A stretch of DNA of 64,000 bases from the NCBI RefSeq assembly GCF_027460265.1, contig NZ_JAPZBC010000001.1:2135501-2199500 (forward strand), read 5' to 3'. The stretch comes from Streptomyces sp. WMMC940. Its GTDB lineage: Bacteria > Actinomycetota > Actinomycetes > Streptomycetales > Streptomycetaceae. The position numbers were made by a program, and so were the translations under genes. The notes below the pieces were generated by a model, which searched no databases, had not been told where the DNA came from, and was given only the letters and a program-made list of their open reading frames with translations. Shown in pieces: positions 1 to 9,126 of this stretch; the stretch's first letter is position 1, and every line of letters starts with the position of its first letter.

Positions 1-378
<378 letters not shown>

Positions 379-398
379 TTACCTCAGCCCTCAGTCCA

Positions 399-1394
399 TC
401 ACTCAGGGTTGTCCGCGAGCGATCTCGCCGCCCGGACGCTGTGCGCCAGAGCGGCACGGGCGTAGCCGGGCGAAGCGCCCGCGAGCCCGCACGACGGGGT
501 GACCACGACGGACTCGGCGAGAGTCCCCGGATTCAGCCCCAGCCTGCGCCACAGCGTCCTGACACCCATGACGCTACCGGCAGGGTCGGACAATGGGCCG
601 TCGGTGGAGGGCACGACTCCCGCGAAGAGCTTCGTGCCGCCCTCGGCGGCCTCTCCGATCGACTCCTCGTCACGTTCGGTGAGCAACGCGAAATCGAACG
701 AGATCCCGGCCGCTCCGGCCCGGCGCAGCAGGGCGAACGGCACCTCCGGAGCACAGGAGTGCACGACCACCGGCACACCGGCCGCGCCGACGACCTCCCG
801 CAGCGTGCTCTCGGCGAGCTGCCGGTCCACGGCGCGGTGGGTCCGGTACCCGCTGGCGGTCTTCACCAGGCCGCGCAGCACGGCCGTGAGGGACGGCTCG
901 TCGAGCTGCAGCACCGGACGGGCGCCCGGCACCCGGCGCCGCACCTCGGCGAGATGACCACGGAGGCCTTCGGCGAGCGAGTCCGCGAGATCCCGACAGG
1001 CGCCGGGGTCGGCGAGGGCCGCCTCGCCGTTCCTGAGCTCCAGGGCGGCCGCGAGCGTCCAGGGTCCGACGGCCTGGACCTTGAGCGGGCCCTCGTAGCC
1101 CTGGGTGAACTCCTCCAGCGCGTCCAGGTCCTCACCGAGCCACGACCTGGCCCGCCGGGTGTCCCGGCCCGGCCGGTCGCTCATCCGCCAGCCGCTCGGC
1201 TCCACGTGCGCGTACAGCTCCGCGAGGAGTCCCGCGGTCCGGCCGATCATGTCGGCGCCGGGACCGCGGGCGGGCAGTTCGGGCAGATGGGGAAAGTCCT
1301 CGAAGGAACCGGTCACGGTCTTCGCGGCCTCGCGCGCGTCCCCGCCGGGCAGGGAACCGACCCCGGTGGCGGGGCCCCACACCACGTCGCTCAT
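399..1394 (-). CDS. Cobalamin-independent methionine synthase-like protein (MetE C-terminal domain family)
   Basis: This 331-residue protein matches only the catalytic C-terminal half of MetE, the short form common in actinomycetes and archaea. It keeps GVGSLPG near the N-terminus, LQLDEPSL around residue 165, and zinc-ligand-like residues H212, C214 (VHSCAPE) and C302 (TPSCGLAG). The family transfers a methyl group to homocysteine, but the N-terminal half that helps bind folate in full MetE is absent. The methyl donor and true substrate are therefore uncertain. Its ATG overlaps the stop codon of the upstream SDR gene by 4 nt (ATGA), which suggests translational coupling. Confidence 0.88.
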   Translation of the reverse strand: MSDVVWGPATGVGSLPGGDAREAAKTVTGSFEDFPHLPELPARGPGADMIGRTAGLLAELYAHVEPSGWRMSDRPGRDTRRARSWLGEDLDALEEFTQGYEGPLKVQAVGPWTLAAALELRNGEAALADPGACRDLADSLAEGLRGHLAEVRRRVPGARPVLQLDEPSLTAVLRGLVKTASGYRTHRAVDRQLAESTLREVVGAAGVPVVVHSCAPEVPFALLRRAGAAGISFDFALLTERDEESIGEAAEGGTKLFAGVVPSTDGPLSDPAGSVMGVRTLWRRLGLNPGTLAESVVVTPSCGLAGASPGYARAALAHSVRAARSLADNPE

Positions 1395-2080
1395 CGCCCC
1401 GGCCGGACGGTGAGGTCGTGGATGTCCGCGTCGCGCGGGAGGTCGAGGGCGGTGAGGATCGTCGTCGCGACCGACTCGGGGTCGATCCACCGCGACGGGT
1501 CGTACTCCTTGCCCTCCTGCCGGTGCACCTTCGCCTGCATGGGGCTGGCGGTACGGCCGGGGTACACCGACGTGACCCGGACGCCGTGCTCCCGCTCCTC
1601 GTGGCGCAGGGCGTCGGCCAGCGCCTTGAGTCCGTGCTTGGAGGCGGCGTAGGCGGCCCACTCGGCGTGGGCGTTGAGCCCGGCACCCGAGTTGACGAAG
1701 ATCACCTTGCCCCGGGAGACGCGCAGTTGGGGCAGCAGCAGCCGGGTGAGCTCCGCCGGGCTGACCAGGTTCACGTTGAGCTGGGACTGCCAGGTCTTCG
1801 GCGTGAGTTCGGCGACCCGGCCGAGGTCCACGACGCCCGCGATGTGCAGCAGCGAGTCGACGCGCTCGGGCAGCGCCTGGTGCGAGAAGGCCCAGGACAG
1901 CCGGTCGGGCGTGGCGAGGTCGCCGACGAGGGTGCGGGAGCCGGGGTAGGCCCGGACCAGTTCCCGGGCGCGACCGGCGTCCCGGGCCAGCAGCACGAGG
2001 TCGTCGCCGCGCTCGTGCAGCCGGCGCGCGACGGCCGCGCCGATGCCGGAGCCCGCTCCGGTGATCAGATGTGTAGCCAT
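1391..2080 (-). CDS. Short-chain dehydrogenase/reductase
   Basis: This 229-residue classical SDR oxidoreductase has the Rossmann motif TGAGSGIG at residues 7-14. Its catalytic residues are S131, Y144 and K148 (YAASK), and NAG is replaced by IAG at 80-82. Family members reduce or oxidise alcohols and ketones with NAD(P)H; the substrate cannot be read from the sequence. It lies 16 nt after the LOG-like gene and overlaps the MetE-like gene by 4 nt, so it is the middle of a LOG-SDR-MetE-ligA operon. A role linked to those neighbours is not known. Confidence 0.9.
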   Translation of the reverse strand: MATHLITGAGSGIGAAVARRLHERGDDLVLLARDAGRARELVRAYPGSRTLVGDLATPDRLSWAFSHQALPERVDSLLHIAGVVDLGRVAELTPKTWQSQLNVNLVSPAELTRLLLPQLRVSRGKVIFVNSGAGLNAHAEWAAYAASKHGLKALADALRHEEREHGVRVTSVYPGRTASPMQAKVHRQEGKEYDPSRWIDPESVATTILTALDLPRDADIHDLTVRPGR

Positions 2081-2096
2081 ACCGGCAATGCTCGCA

Positions 2097-2636
2097 TCAC
2101 CGCACCCCCGCGCCTTCCTCGAGGTAGGCGAGGGCGCCGACCGCGTCCTCGGCGAAGAAGACCAGGTCGGTGAGGGGCACCGGGAGGAAGCCCTCGTCGT
2201 CCATGCGCTGGAACTGCTGCTTCAGCCCGTCGTAGAACCCCGCCGTGTTGAGCAGCACCACCGGCTTCGCCGTGTGGCCGTGCTTCTTCAGCTCCAGGAT
2301 CTCCGTGGCCTCGTCCAGCGTGCCCGTGCCGCCCACCATGATCACCACCGCGTCGGACTTGGCCAGGAGCAGCGCCTTGCGCTCGGCGAGGTCCCGCGCC
2401 ACGAGCATCTCGTCGGCGACCGGCCTGGCCTTGTCCTGGAGGAACTCCACCGAGACCCCGACCAGGCGGCCGCCGGCCTTGTGCACCCCGTCCGCGACGA
2501 CCTTCATCAGACCGACGTCGGAGCCGCCCCAGACGAGCGTGTGCCCGCCCTTGCCGAGCAACTCGGCGAACTCGCGGGCGGGGCCGGTGTAGCGGTCGTC
2601 GAGGTCGGCGGCGGAGAGGAAGACGCAGATGTCCAT
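2097..2636 (-). CDS. LOG/TIGR00730-family Rossmann-fold nucleotide-binding protein
   Basis: This 179-residue protein resembles the lysine decarboxylase-like LOG family, some of which release cytokinin bases from nucleoside monophosphates. The region ERKALLLAKSDAVV matches the conserved RK segment. The next motif reads VGGTGTLDE, where canonical LOG enzymes have PGGxGTxxE; the proline is replaced by valine but the glutamate is kept. The ATG at 2636 was chosen because translation further upstream gives only low-complexity Pro/Gly/Arg sequence. It is probably the first gene of the operon running to ligA. Phosphoribohydrolase activity is an inference from the family. Confidence 0.85.
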   Translation of the reverse strand: MDICVFLSAADLDDRYTGPAREFAELLGKGGHTLVWGGSDVGLMKVVADGVHKAGGRLVGVSVEFLQDKARPVADEMLVARDLAERKALLLAKSDAVVIMVGGTGTLDEATEILELKKHGHTAKPVVLLNTAGFYDGLKQQFQRMDDEGFLPVPLTDLVFFAEDAVGALAYLEEGAGVR

Positions 2637-2826
2637 GGGGTCACGGTACGGGCCGCCGCCGACACCCGGCCCGCGCGGTCGGCGGCCGGGAGGAAACGGC
2701 CGGGAACCGCCCTCGTACGACGAGGGAACCGGGGGCACCCGGCCCGGGGGTGCTTCGCCGGCGCGGTGCGCGCGCATCCGCTGCCCGGCCCTTCCGGCGC
2801 CGGCGGCCCGGTGCGCCGGAATGGCC

Positions 2827-3954
2827 TCAGGCCGTGACCGGGCTCTGCCGGCGCGTCGTCGAGGCGATCGTCGCCGACCCGACCACGCGCGTGCCGTCGT
2901 ACAGCACGATCGCCTGGCCGGGGGCGACCCCGCGCACGGGTTCCGTGAACGCCACCCGCAGCTCGCCGTCCACCAGCTCCGCCGAGACCTCCGTCTCGCC
3001 GCCGTGGGCGCGCAGCTGCGCCGTGTACGTGCCGGGGCCGTTGGGCGCCGTGCCGCACCAGCGGGGCTTGACCGCGGTGAGCGCGGAGACCTCCAGCGCC
3101 TCGGCCGGGCCGACGGTGACCGTGTTGCTCACCGGCGAGATGTCCAGGACGTAGCGCGGCTTGCCGTCGGGCGCGGGGTGGCCGATGCGCAGGCCCTTGC
3201 GCTGGCCGATGGTGAAGCCGTAGGCGCCGTCGTGGGTGCCCAGCTTGGTGCCGGACTCGTCGACGATGTCGCCCTCCGCCCGGCCGAGCCGCCCGGCGAG
3301 GAAGCCCTGGGTGTCGCCGTCGGCGATGAAGCAGATGTCGTGGCTGTCGGGCTTCCTGGCCACGGCCAGTCCGCGCCGCTCGGCCTCCGCGCGGATCTCG
3401 TCCTTGGTGGTGAGTGTGTCGCCCAGCGGGAACATCGCGTGGGCGAGTTGCCGCTCGTCGAGCACGCCGAGCACATAGGACTGGTCCTTGGCCATGTCGC
3501 CGGCGCGGTGCAGTTCGCGGCCGCCGTCCTCACGCACGACCACGGTCGCGTAGTGGCCCGTGCACACGGCGTCGAATCCCAGGGCGAGCGCCTTGTCGAG
3601 CAGGGCCGCGAACTTGATCTTCTCGTTGCAGCGCAGGCAGGGGTTGGGGGTGCGGCCCGCCTCGTACTCCGCGACGAAGTCCTCGACCACGTCCTCGCGG
3701 AACCGCTCGGCGAGGTCCCAGACGTAGAAGGGGATGCCGATGACGTCCGCGGCGCGGCGGGCGTCGCGGGAGTCCTCGATGGTGCAGCAGCCGCGCGCGC
3801 CGGTGCGGAACGACTGCGGGTTCGCCGAGAGCGCCAGATGCACTCCGGTCACGTCGTGGCCCGCTTCGGCGGCACGTGCGGCGGCGACGGCGGAGTCCAC
3901 GCCGCCGGACATGGCGGCGAGGACGCGGAGGGGACGCTGGCGTGTCTCAGTCAT
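2827..3954 (-). CDS. mnmA: tRNA-specific 2-thiouridylase MnmA
   Basis: MnmA uses ATP and persulfide sulfur to thiolate the wobble uridine (s2U34) of Lys, Glu and Gln tRNAs in the cytoplasm. The 375-residue protein has the PP-loop SGGVDS at residues 16-21. It has both catalytic cysteines, C109 in the TPNPxxxCN motif and C208 in DSHDICF, and also the FTIGQRKGL segment of the central domain. The length is normal for the family. The start ATG at 3954 lies 83 nt from the divergent amidase gene. The cysteine desulfurase that would supply the sulfur is encoded just upstream at 4885-6048. Confidence 0.96.
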   Translation of the reverse strand: MTETRQRPLRVLAAMSGGVDSAVAAARAAEAGHDVTGVHLALSANPQSFRTGARGCCTIEDSRDARRAADVIGIPFYVWDLAERFREDVVEDFVAEYEAGRTPNPCLRCNEKIKFAALLDKALALGFDAVCTGHYATVVVREDGGRELHRAGDMAKDQSYVLGVLDERQLAHAMFPLGDTLTTKDEIRAEAERRGLAVARKPDSHDICFIADGDTQGFLAGRLGRAEGDIVDESGTKLGTHDGAYGFTIGQRKGLRIGHPAPDGKPRYVLDISPVSNTVTVGPAEALEVSALTAVKPRWCGTAPNGPGTYTAQLRAHGGETEVSAELVDGELRVAFTEPVRGVAPGQAIVLYDGTRVVGSATIASTTRRQSPVTA

Positions 3955-4037
3955 AGCCCTACCAGGGTACGGGGCGCCGGGAACCGAATGCCCGGGAGTG
4001 GACGTTCGTGAGGTGATCGGGTGCGAAGAGGGGTGGC

Positions 4038-4733
4038 ATGGGCGGCAGGAAGGCACAGCGCGGCGTCGGCAGACGGGCCGTGCTGATCGGTGGCGGGGCG
4101 GCGCTGGTCGGGGCGGGCGTGGTGGCCCAGGACGAGCTGAGGCGGCTGTGGTGGCGGCTGCCCGGCATGGAGAAGAAGCGGGTGGAGGGGGAGCTGGACC
4201 ACGCGGGCGCGGTGTGGACGGCGGCCTCCCGGGCGAACTGGCGCCGGGCCGACCGGCCGGACGACTACACGATCGACCGGGTCGTGATCCATGTCGTCCA
4301 GGGCAGCTACCGGACGGCCCTGAGGGTGTTCAAGGACCCGGGACACGGCGCCGCCGCGCACTACGTGGTGGGCAAGGACGGGCGGGTCGCGCAGATGATC
4401 CGCGAGCTCGACGTCGCCTTCCACGCGGGCAACCGGGACGTGAACGAGCGGAGCATAGGCATCGAGCACGAGGGCTTCGTCGACCGCCCCGAGGACTTCA
4501 CGGACGCGATGTACGCCTCGTCGGCGCGGCTGACGGCCGGCATCTGCGCGCGGTACGGGATCCCCGTGGACCGGGAGCACGTCATCGGCCACGTCGAGGT
4601 GCCGGGGACCGACCACACGGACCCCGGCCCGCACTGGGACTGGGACCGGTACCTGCCGATGGTGCGGCAGGCGCTGGCCGCCCGGCCGTCGCCGGGTGCG
4701 ACGGCGGCTGGTACCGCGTCCGGCGAGGTTTGA
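4038..4733 (+). CDS. Tat-exported N-acetylmuramoyl-L-alanine amidase (Amidase_2 family)
   Basis: This 231-residue protein has a twin-arginine signal ([20 protein letters not shown], residues 11-30), so it is probably exported folded. The Amidase_2 domain covers about 75-205. By comparison with AmpD, the zinc ligands are H85 (VVIHVVQG), H185 (IGHVEV) and D195 (HTDPGPHW). Such enzymes cut the bond between N-acetylmuramic acid and the peptide stem of peptidoglycan. It is a single gene read opposite to mnmA and the cysteine desulfurase on either side. A purine-rich stretch just before ATG 4038 serves as the ribosome binding site. Confidence 0.9.
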   Translation: MGGRKAQRGVGRRAVLIGGGAALVGAGVVAQDELRRLWWRLPGMEKKRVEGELDHAGAVWTAASRANWRRADRPDDYTIDRVVIHVVQGSYRTALRVFKDPGHGAAAHYVVGKDGRVAQMIRELDVAFHAGNRDVNERSIGIEHEGFVDRPEDFTDAMYASSARLTAGICARYGIPVDREHVIGHVEVPGTDHTDPGPHWDWDRYLPMVRQALAARPSPGATAAGTASGEV

Positions 4734-4884
4734 AGGGGTCTCCCCCGGCCCTCCGGGCCGAGGGGAAGGATCGCAAGGCGCCGGAACGAACTCCTACAGT
4801 AGTGGGCCTGTTCGGTCGATCCGGCAACACCGCGAGTCGCCGTGCCGGGCGTCGCGACGGGACGCCACGTCGCCTGACGCGGCT

Positions 4885-6048
4885 CTAGCTGAGCCCCGCC
4901 GTGCGGGCCCGCTCCACGGCTGGTCCGATCGCCTTGGCGACGGCTTCGACGTCCTCCGCCGTGGAGGTGTGGCCGAGGCTGAAGCGGAGCGTGCCGCGGG
5001 CCAGGGCCGGATCGGTGCCGGTGGCGAGGAGGACGTGGCTGGGCTGGGCGACGCCCGCCGTGCAGGCCGAGCCGGTGGAGCACTCGATGCCCTGGGCGTC
5101 CAGGAGCAGCAGCAGCGAGTCGCCCTCGCAGCCGGGGAACGTGAAGTGGGCGTTGGCCGGGAGCCGGTCGGCCGGGTCGCCGCCGAGGATCGCGTCGGGC
5201 ACGGCGTCGAGGACGGCGCCGACGAGCCGGTCGCGCAGGGCGCCGATCTCGCGGGCGAAGTCCTCGCGGCGCTCGGCGGCGAGCCGGCCGGCCGCGGCGA
5301 AGGCGGCGACGGCGGGGACGTCCAGCGTCCCGGAGCGCACATGGCGTTCCTGGCCGCCGCCGTGCAGCACGGGCACGGGCGTGTGCTCGCGGCCCAGCAG
5401 CAGCGCGCCGACGCCGTAGGGGCCGCCGATCTTGTGGCCGCTGACGGTCATCGCGGCCAGGCCGGAGGCGGCGAAGTCGACGTCGAGCTGCCCGACGGCC
5501 TGCACCGCGTCGGAGTGCAGCGGTACCCCGAACTCGGCGGCGGCGTCGGCGAGTTCGCGGATCGGCATGACGGTGCCGATCTCGTTGTTGGCCCACATGA
5601 CGGTGGCGAGGGCCACGTCCGAGGGGTCGCGTTCGAGGGCCTCCCGGAACGCCTCCGGGTGCACCCGGCCGTGGCTGTCGACGGGGAGGTACTCGACGTT
5701 CGCGCCCTCGTGCTCGGCGAGCCAGTGCACGGCGTCGAGGACGGCGTGGTGCTCGACCGGGCTGGCGAGTACGCGGGTGCGGCGCGGGTCGGCGGCGCGG
5801 CGGGCCCAGTAGAGGCCCTTGACGGCCAGGTTGTCCGCCTCGGTGCCGCCGGAGGTGAGGACGACCTCGCTGGGGCGCGCCCCGAGCGCCTCCGCGAGGG
5901 TCTCGCGGGCCTCCTCGACGGTACGGCGGGCCCTGCGGCCCGCTGCGTGCAACGACGAGGCGTTGCCGGTGACGGCGAGCTGGGCGGTCATCGCCTCGAT
6001 CGCCTCCGGAAGCATCGGAGTGGTCGCGGCGTGGTCGAGGTAAGCCAT
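4885..6048 (-). CDS. Cysteine desulfurase (IscS/NifS-like, class V aminotransferase)
   Basis: This PLP enzyme converts cysteine to alanine and a protein-bound persulfide. In the 387-residue product the PLP lysine is K206 in SGHKIGG, H100, D180 and Q183 bind the cofactor, and the persulfide cysteine is C329 in the short-loop motif GSACTAG. The ATG at 6048 starts the typical [12 protein letters not shown] sequence; a GTG 9 nt upstream is possible, and neither has a strong ribosome binding site. Its place upstream of mnmA, separated only by the divergent amidase, points to sulfur supply for tRNA thiolation. A broader Fe-S role is not excluded. Confidence 0.94.
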   Translation of the reverse strand: MAYLDHAATTPMLPEAIEAMTAQLAVTGNASSLHAAGRRARRTVEEARETLAEALGARPSEVVLTSGGTEADNLAVKGLYWARRAADPRRTRVLASPVEHHAVLDAVHWLAEHEGANVEYLPVDSHGRVHPEAFREALERDPSDVALATVMWANNEIGTVMPIRELADAAAEFGVPLHSDAVQAVGQLDVDFAASGLAAMTVSGHKIGGPYGVGALLLGREHTPVPVLHGGGQERHVRSGTLDVPAVAAFAAAGRLAAERREDFAREIGALRDRLVGAVLDAVPDAILGGDPADRLPANAHFTFPGCEGDSLLLLLDAQGIECSTGSACTAGVAQPSHVLLATGTDPALARGTLRFSLGHTSTAEDVEAVAKAIGPAVERARTAGLS

Positions 6049-6108
6049 GGTGGACACGATTCTACGAGCCGCCCGGAGCCCGGCTTCCGCCCCGGGGGCC
6101 CGGACGGG

Positions 6109-6381
6109 TCAGCCGACCGGACTCCAGACGACGCCGCCGTTGCCCACGACGAGCGCGGCGAGGACGACGAGGTCTGCGATGCCGAGCGCCAGGCCCAGCA
6201 GTGCCCGTCCGCGCCGTGCGGTTCCGCGCCGCAGCGCGAGGCCGGAGAGGACGACGGCGACGGGGCCGAGCACGATGTTCATCACGAGCAGCCCGACCAG
6301 TCCGAGGACGAACGACGCGACGGCCATGCCGTCGGCATCGCGCGTACCGGTGAACCGGCGGGCGGGTGCGGTCAGTTCCAC
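6109..6381 (-). CDS. DUF4190-type small membrane protein
   Basis: This 90-residue protein has two hydrophobic segments (about residues 21-52 and 61-80) separated by the basic loop RRGTARRGR, and begins its membrane part with GMAVASFVLGL. That pattern is typical of DUF4190 proteins of Gram-positive bacteria, whose function is unknown. The GTG at 6381 has AGGAGG six nt upstream and is preferred over ATG 6429, which would add an N-terminus lying inside the preceding gene. It starts 16 nt after the 52-residue membrane protein, so the two are probably co-transcribed. Confidence 0.8.
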   Translation of the reverse strand: MELTAPARRFTGTRDADGMAVASFVLGLVGLLVMNIVLGPVAVVLSGLALRRGTARRGRALLGLALGIADLVVLAALVVGNGGVVWSPVG

Positions 6382-6397
6382 GATGTCCCTCCTCGGG

Positions 6398-6556
6398 TCA
6401 GCGGGCGGCCCGGCGCGCGTGGCGCTCACGCACGGCGAACACGAGCAGCCATACGCCGATGACGGCGGCGGCCGCGGTGGTCACGGGCAGCGGGATGTGG
6501 GCCACGGCACCCAGGAGGACGCCCAGTAAGGCGACCGCGGCGACGAGGGCGATCAT
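6398..6556 (-). CDS. 52-residue two-helix membrane protein with a TTA codon
   Basis: A short reading frame starts at ATG 6556 after a purine-rich site (AAAGGAAGGTCGAGGAAG). It encodes two hydrophobic helices, about residues 2-19 and 27-43, followed by a very basic tail (VRERHARRAAR). No family is recognised. Leu10 is encoded by TTA at 6527-6529. In Streptomyces TTA is read only by the bldA tRNA, so translation may depend on development. The gene sits directly upstream of the DUF4190 gene and divergent to the TetR gene. The combination of ribosome binding site, membrane pattern and operon position makes it a likely real gene. Confidence 0.7.
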   Translation of the reverse strand: MIALVAAVALLGVLLGAVAHIPLPVTTAAAAVIGVWLLVFAVRERHARRAAR

Positions 6557-6640
6557 CTTCCTCGACCTTCCTTTCGCAGATGGACTCGGAGCCGGTCCGG
6601 AGAACGGCCCGCGGCGCGGGCACAGAACTCGGAGTACGAT

Positions 6641-6702
6641 TGTTTACTGACTACCCAGTCTAGGCTTTCGCATACCAGAGAACAGCTGTTTACTGAATGG
6701 TA
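6641..6702. promoter_or_regulatory. Candidate operator region of the TetR regulator
   Basis: Two identical decamers TGTTTACTGA lie at 6641-6650 and 6687-6696, the second just before the TetR start codon. The second overlaps the perfect palindrome AACAGCTGTT at 6681-6690, which is loosely flanked by TACCA and TGGTA. These lie between divergent genes, as expected for autoregulation by a TetR protein. Binding itself is inferred. Confidence 0.5.
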
Positions 6703-7361
6703 TGAGTCACACCGTCGGCGTCCGCCAGGCCCAGAAGTTGAAGACCCGTCAGGCACTGCTGGACGCCGCGTTGCGGCTGCTGGAGCACCAGAGCCTGAGC
6801 AGTCTCGGACTGCGCGAGCTGACACGGGCGGTGGGCGTGGCGCCGACGGCGTTCTACCGGCACTTCGCGGATGTGGCGGAGCTCGGTGTGGCCCTGGTCG
6901 AGGAGACGCTGGGCAGTCTGCACGGGCTGATCGGGGCGATCCTCGCGGAGACCGGCGACGCCGAGGTGCGGATCGCCCGGACCGTGGACCTCATCGCCCG
7001 TCACGTCCGGGAGCAGCCGGCCCACTTCCGCTTCATCGCGCGCGAGCGGCACGGCGGCGTCGGGCCGGTCCGCGCCGCGATCGCCGCCCAACTCGACGCC
7101 TTCACCGAGGAGGTGGCGGCGGCGCTCGGGCGCGAGCCGGTGTCGGCGGGCTGGAGCGAGGAGGATCTGCACATGCTGGCGGGCGTGTACGTGGAGCACA
7201 TGGTGATGACGGCCTCGGCCTTCCTCACGGCCCAGGAGACCGACGGGTCCGGCGCCCCCGAGGGGCCGGGCGAGGTACAGGTCGCCCGTACCGCCCGCGA
7301 CCGGCTCCGGCTGGTGTCGCTCGGCCGCCTCCACTGGGCGGGGCGCGCCACCGGGCGCTGA
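6702..7361 (+). CDS. TetR-family transcriptional regulator, FabR/DesT-like
   Basis: The 219-residue protein has an N-terminal helix-turn-helix (about residues 12-58) with LRELTRAVGVAPTAFYRHF. That stretch, the following DVAELG and the later segment HFRFIARER closely resemble FabR-type repressors, which control unsaturated fatty acid genes in response to acyl chains. The C-terminal half would be the ligand and dimer domain. No ribosome binding site is visible before ATG 6702 and the codon lies at the end of the candidate operator, so a leaderless message is possible. It is divergent from two small membrane-protein genes, its most likely local targets. Lipid control is inferred from similarity only. 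Confidence 0.88.
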   Translation: MSHTVGVRQAQKLKTRQALLDAALRLLEHQSLSSLGLRELTRAVGVAPTAFYRHFADVAELGVALVEETLGSLHGLIGAILAETGDAEVRIARTVDLIARHVREQPAHFRFIARERHGGVGPVRAAIAAQLDAFTEEVAAALGREPVSAGWSEEDLHMLAGVYVEHMVMTASAFLTAQETDGSGAPEGPGEVQVARTARDRLRLVSLGRLHWAGRATGR

Positions 7362-7449
7362 GACGCGCGCCACCGCACGCCCCTCCGAGGGTCGCTCCCG
7401 CCCGGCCGCGGTGGCGGACATCCGCCGCCGGGCTCACGGCAGGCGCGCC

Positions 7450-7944
7450 CTACTCGTCCCCGGCCGGACGCCCCTCCCCCGCCATGAAGCGCCACACGAG
7501 GCCGTGCCCCAGCACCACCAGCAGGATCAGCAGCACCGCCTCCGCCTGGATCGGCGCGAGACCGATCGATCCCGCGATCTCGGGCACCGTCCCCACCACC
7601 GCGATCAGGACGTAGATCAGCGCCGCCGCGCCCATGGTCGCGGCAAGGAACGGGGACGAGCCGCCCCTGCGCCCGTGGGCGAGGAGCCGGAGCGTGCACA
7701 CACAGCCGATCACGGCGAGCAGGGCGAAGCTCGCACGCCAGAGCCCCGGGGTGGCATCTCCGCCGACCTGGGCGAACAGCCCCATCAGCGCCGGCAGCAG
7801 GAACGAGAGGTAGATCCCCCCGACGACGCGGCGCAGCGCCGGTCGGCGCATCCAGTCGTCGTGGCCCTGCACGACGTTCCACCAGAGGCCGACGAGCGTG
7901 AAGCAGGTGGCGGCGAACAGGGCGTAGAACGTGCTGACATCCAT
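7450..7944 (-). CDS. Five-helix integral membrane protein of unknown function
   Basis: This 164-residue protein has about five membrane helices, near residues 5-24, 38-60, 68-88, 97-117 and 130-152. It starts at ATG 7944 with GGAGG four nt upstream. The first helix region reads FYALFAATCFTLVGLWW and is followed by a charged loop (QGHDDWMRR). I do not recognise a family. It converges on the TetR gene, leaving 88 nt between the stop codons, and stands alone on its strand. Confidence 0.75.
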   Translation of the reverse strand: MDVSTFYALFAATCFTLVGLWWNVVQGHDDWMRRPALRRVVGGIYLSFLLPALMGLFAQVGGDATPGLWRASFALLAVIGCVCTLRLLAHGRRGGSSPFLAATMGAAALIYVLIAVVGTVPEIAGSIGLAPIQAEAVLLILLVVLGHGLVWRFMAGEGRPAGDE

Positions 7945-8237
7945 CCGGCCTCCTGCGACGGGGCGGCCACGCGGTGGCCGGGACCGCGCCGGGGTCCGCT
8001 CCCGGTACCACCGGAACCGGTTCCGCGGACGCGGACCGTCCGGTGACGCACCCCGCCCCGGCGTGGGCGAGCGTCCCATGCCCGCGAAGCCGTCCCGGAG
8101 CACCGACACTCCCCGGCCACCCGCCCGGGTGCGGGAGGGCGCCCCTCCGCCGCGCCCGCGACCGAGGACGGCGGCGGGTGGGGACGGCGGTTCGCGTGCG
8201 GAGCCCGCCCGGCCGGCCTCCGACCGGCAACCGCGGG

Positions 8238-9101
8238 TCAGCCGTGCGGGAGCGGCGCCTTCGCCAGCTGGCGGGACTGGGCGACCAGACGGTCCGCGCT
8301 GTCCCACACCTCGGCGTCCTCCTCCAGGAAGCCGCCCGCGAGATTGCGGGTGGTGATGGAGACGCGCAGCGGCCCCGGTGCCGGGCGGCAGCGGATGTGG
8401 GTGGTGAGCTCGACGGTCGGCGTCCAGCCCTTCAGCCCCAGCTCGAACGAGGTCGGCGGGAGCGCGTCGACCGTCAGCAGCAGCGAGAGCGGGTCGGCGT
8501 CGCGACCGTCGGCGAGTCCGAACCAGCCCCGCATCTCCCCTCTGCCCGAGGGAGCGCCGACCGCCCAGCCGACGGTGGCGGGGTCGAGCTTGATGTTCAG
8601 CCGCTCGGTGATGGCCGAGGAGCCCGGGATGGCGGGGGCCGGACCGTCGTCCGGGCCGAGGCAGTCCTGGTAGGCCGGGATGGCCGGAGGCAGTGCGGTC
8701 GTCCTGACGTCGCCGGGCAGTGCGTCCAGGTCGCCGTAGGTGGCGAGCACGCGGATGCGCTCGACCTCGGTGCCGTCCTCCGCGTACTGGAAGAGGGAGG
8801 CCTGGCCGGTGGAGAGCGTGCGTCCGGTGCGGATCGTCTCGGTGCGGATCACCGCGGGGCCGGGCGCGGAGGGGCTGAGGTAGTGCGCCGAGACCGTGAA
8901 CGGATCGGGGTGCGGGAGGGCCTCCCCGAGGGCGCGTCCGAGCAGCGCCAGCAGATAGCCGCCGTTGACGGCGGTGATGATCGTCCAGCCCGCGGAGAGC
9001 TCCGCGTCGTAGACGCCGGGTACGCCGGAGTCCCGGAGGGTGACAGCGGTGTCGCGGTCGAACTCGCTGTTACCGATGGTTGCCTGTGCCACCTGTGCCA
9101 T
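8238..9101 (-). CDS. Acyl-CoA thioesterase-like double hot-dog protein
   Basis: The 287-residue protein matches the TesB-like thioesterase superfamily found in actinomycetes. It has an N-terminal hot-dog half with NGGYLLALLGRAL and VSAHYLSPSAPGP, and a C-terminal half with FELGLKGWTPTVELTTHIR. Members hydrolyse acyl-CoA or related thioesters; the chain preference cannot be predicted. ATG 9101 was chosen over an in-frame ATG five codons upstream, where no ribosome binding site is seen. The TRIC-type gene ends 25 nt upstream on the same strand, so the pair may form an operon. Confidence 0.82.
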   Translation of the reverse strand: MAQVAQATIGNSEFDRDTAVTLRDSGVPGVYDAELSAGWTIITAVNGGYLLALLGRALGEALPHPDPFTVSAHYLSPSAPGPAVIRTETIRTGRTLSTGQASLFQYAEDGTEVERIRVLATYGDLDALPGDVRTTALPPAIPAYQDCLGPDDGPAPAIPGSSAITERLNIKLDPATVGWAVGAPSGRGEMRGWFGLADGRDADPLSLLLTVDALPPTSFELGLKGWTPTVELTTHIRCRPAPGPLRVSITTRNLAGGFLEEDAEVWDSADRLVAQSRQLAKAPLPHG

Positions 9102-9126
9102 GACTGAACCGTACAACAGATAACTA

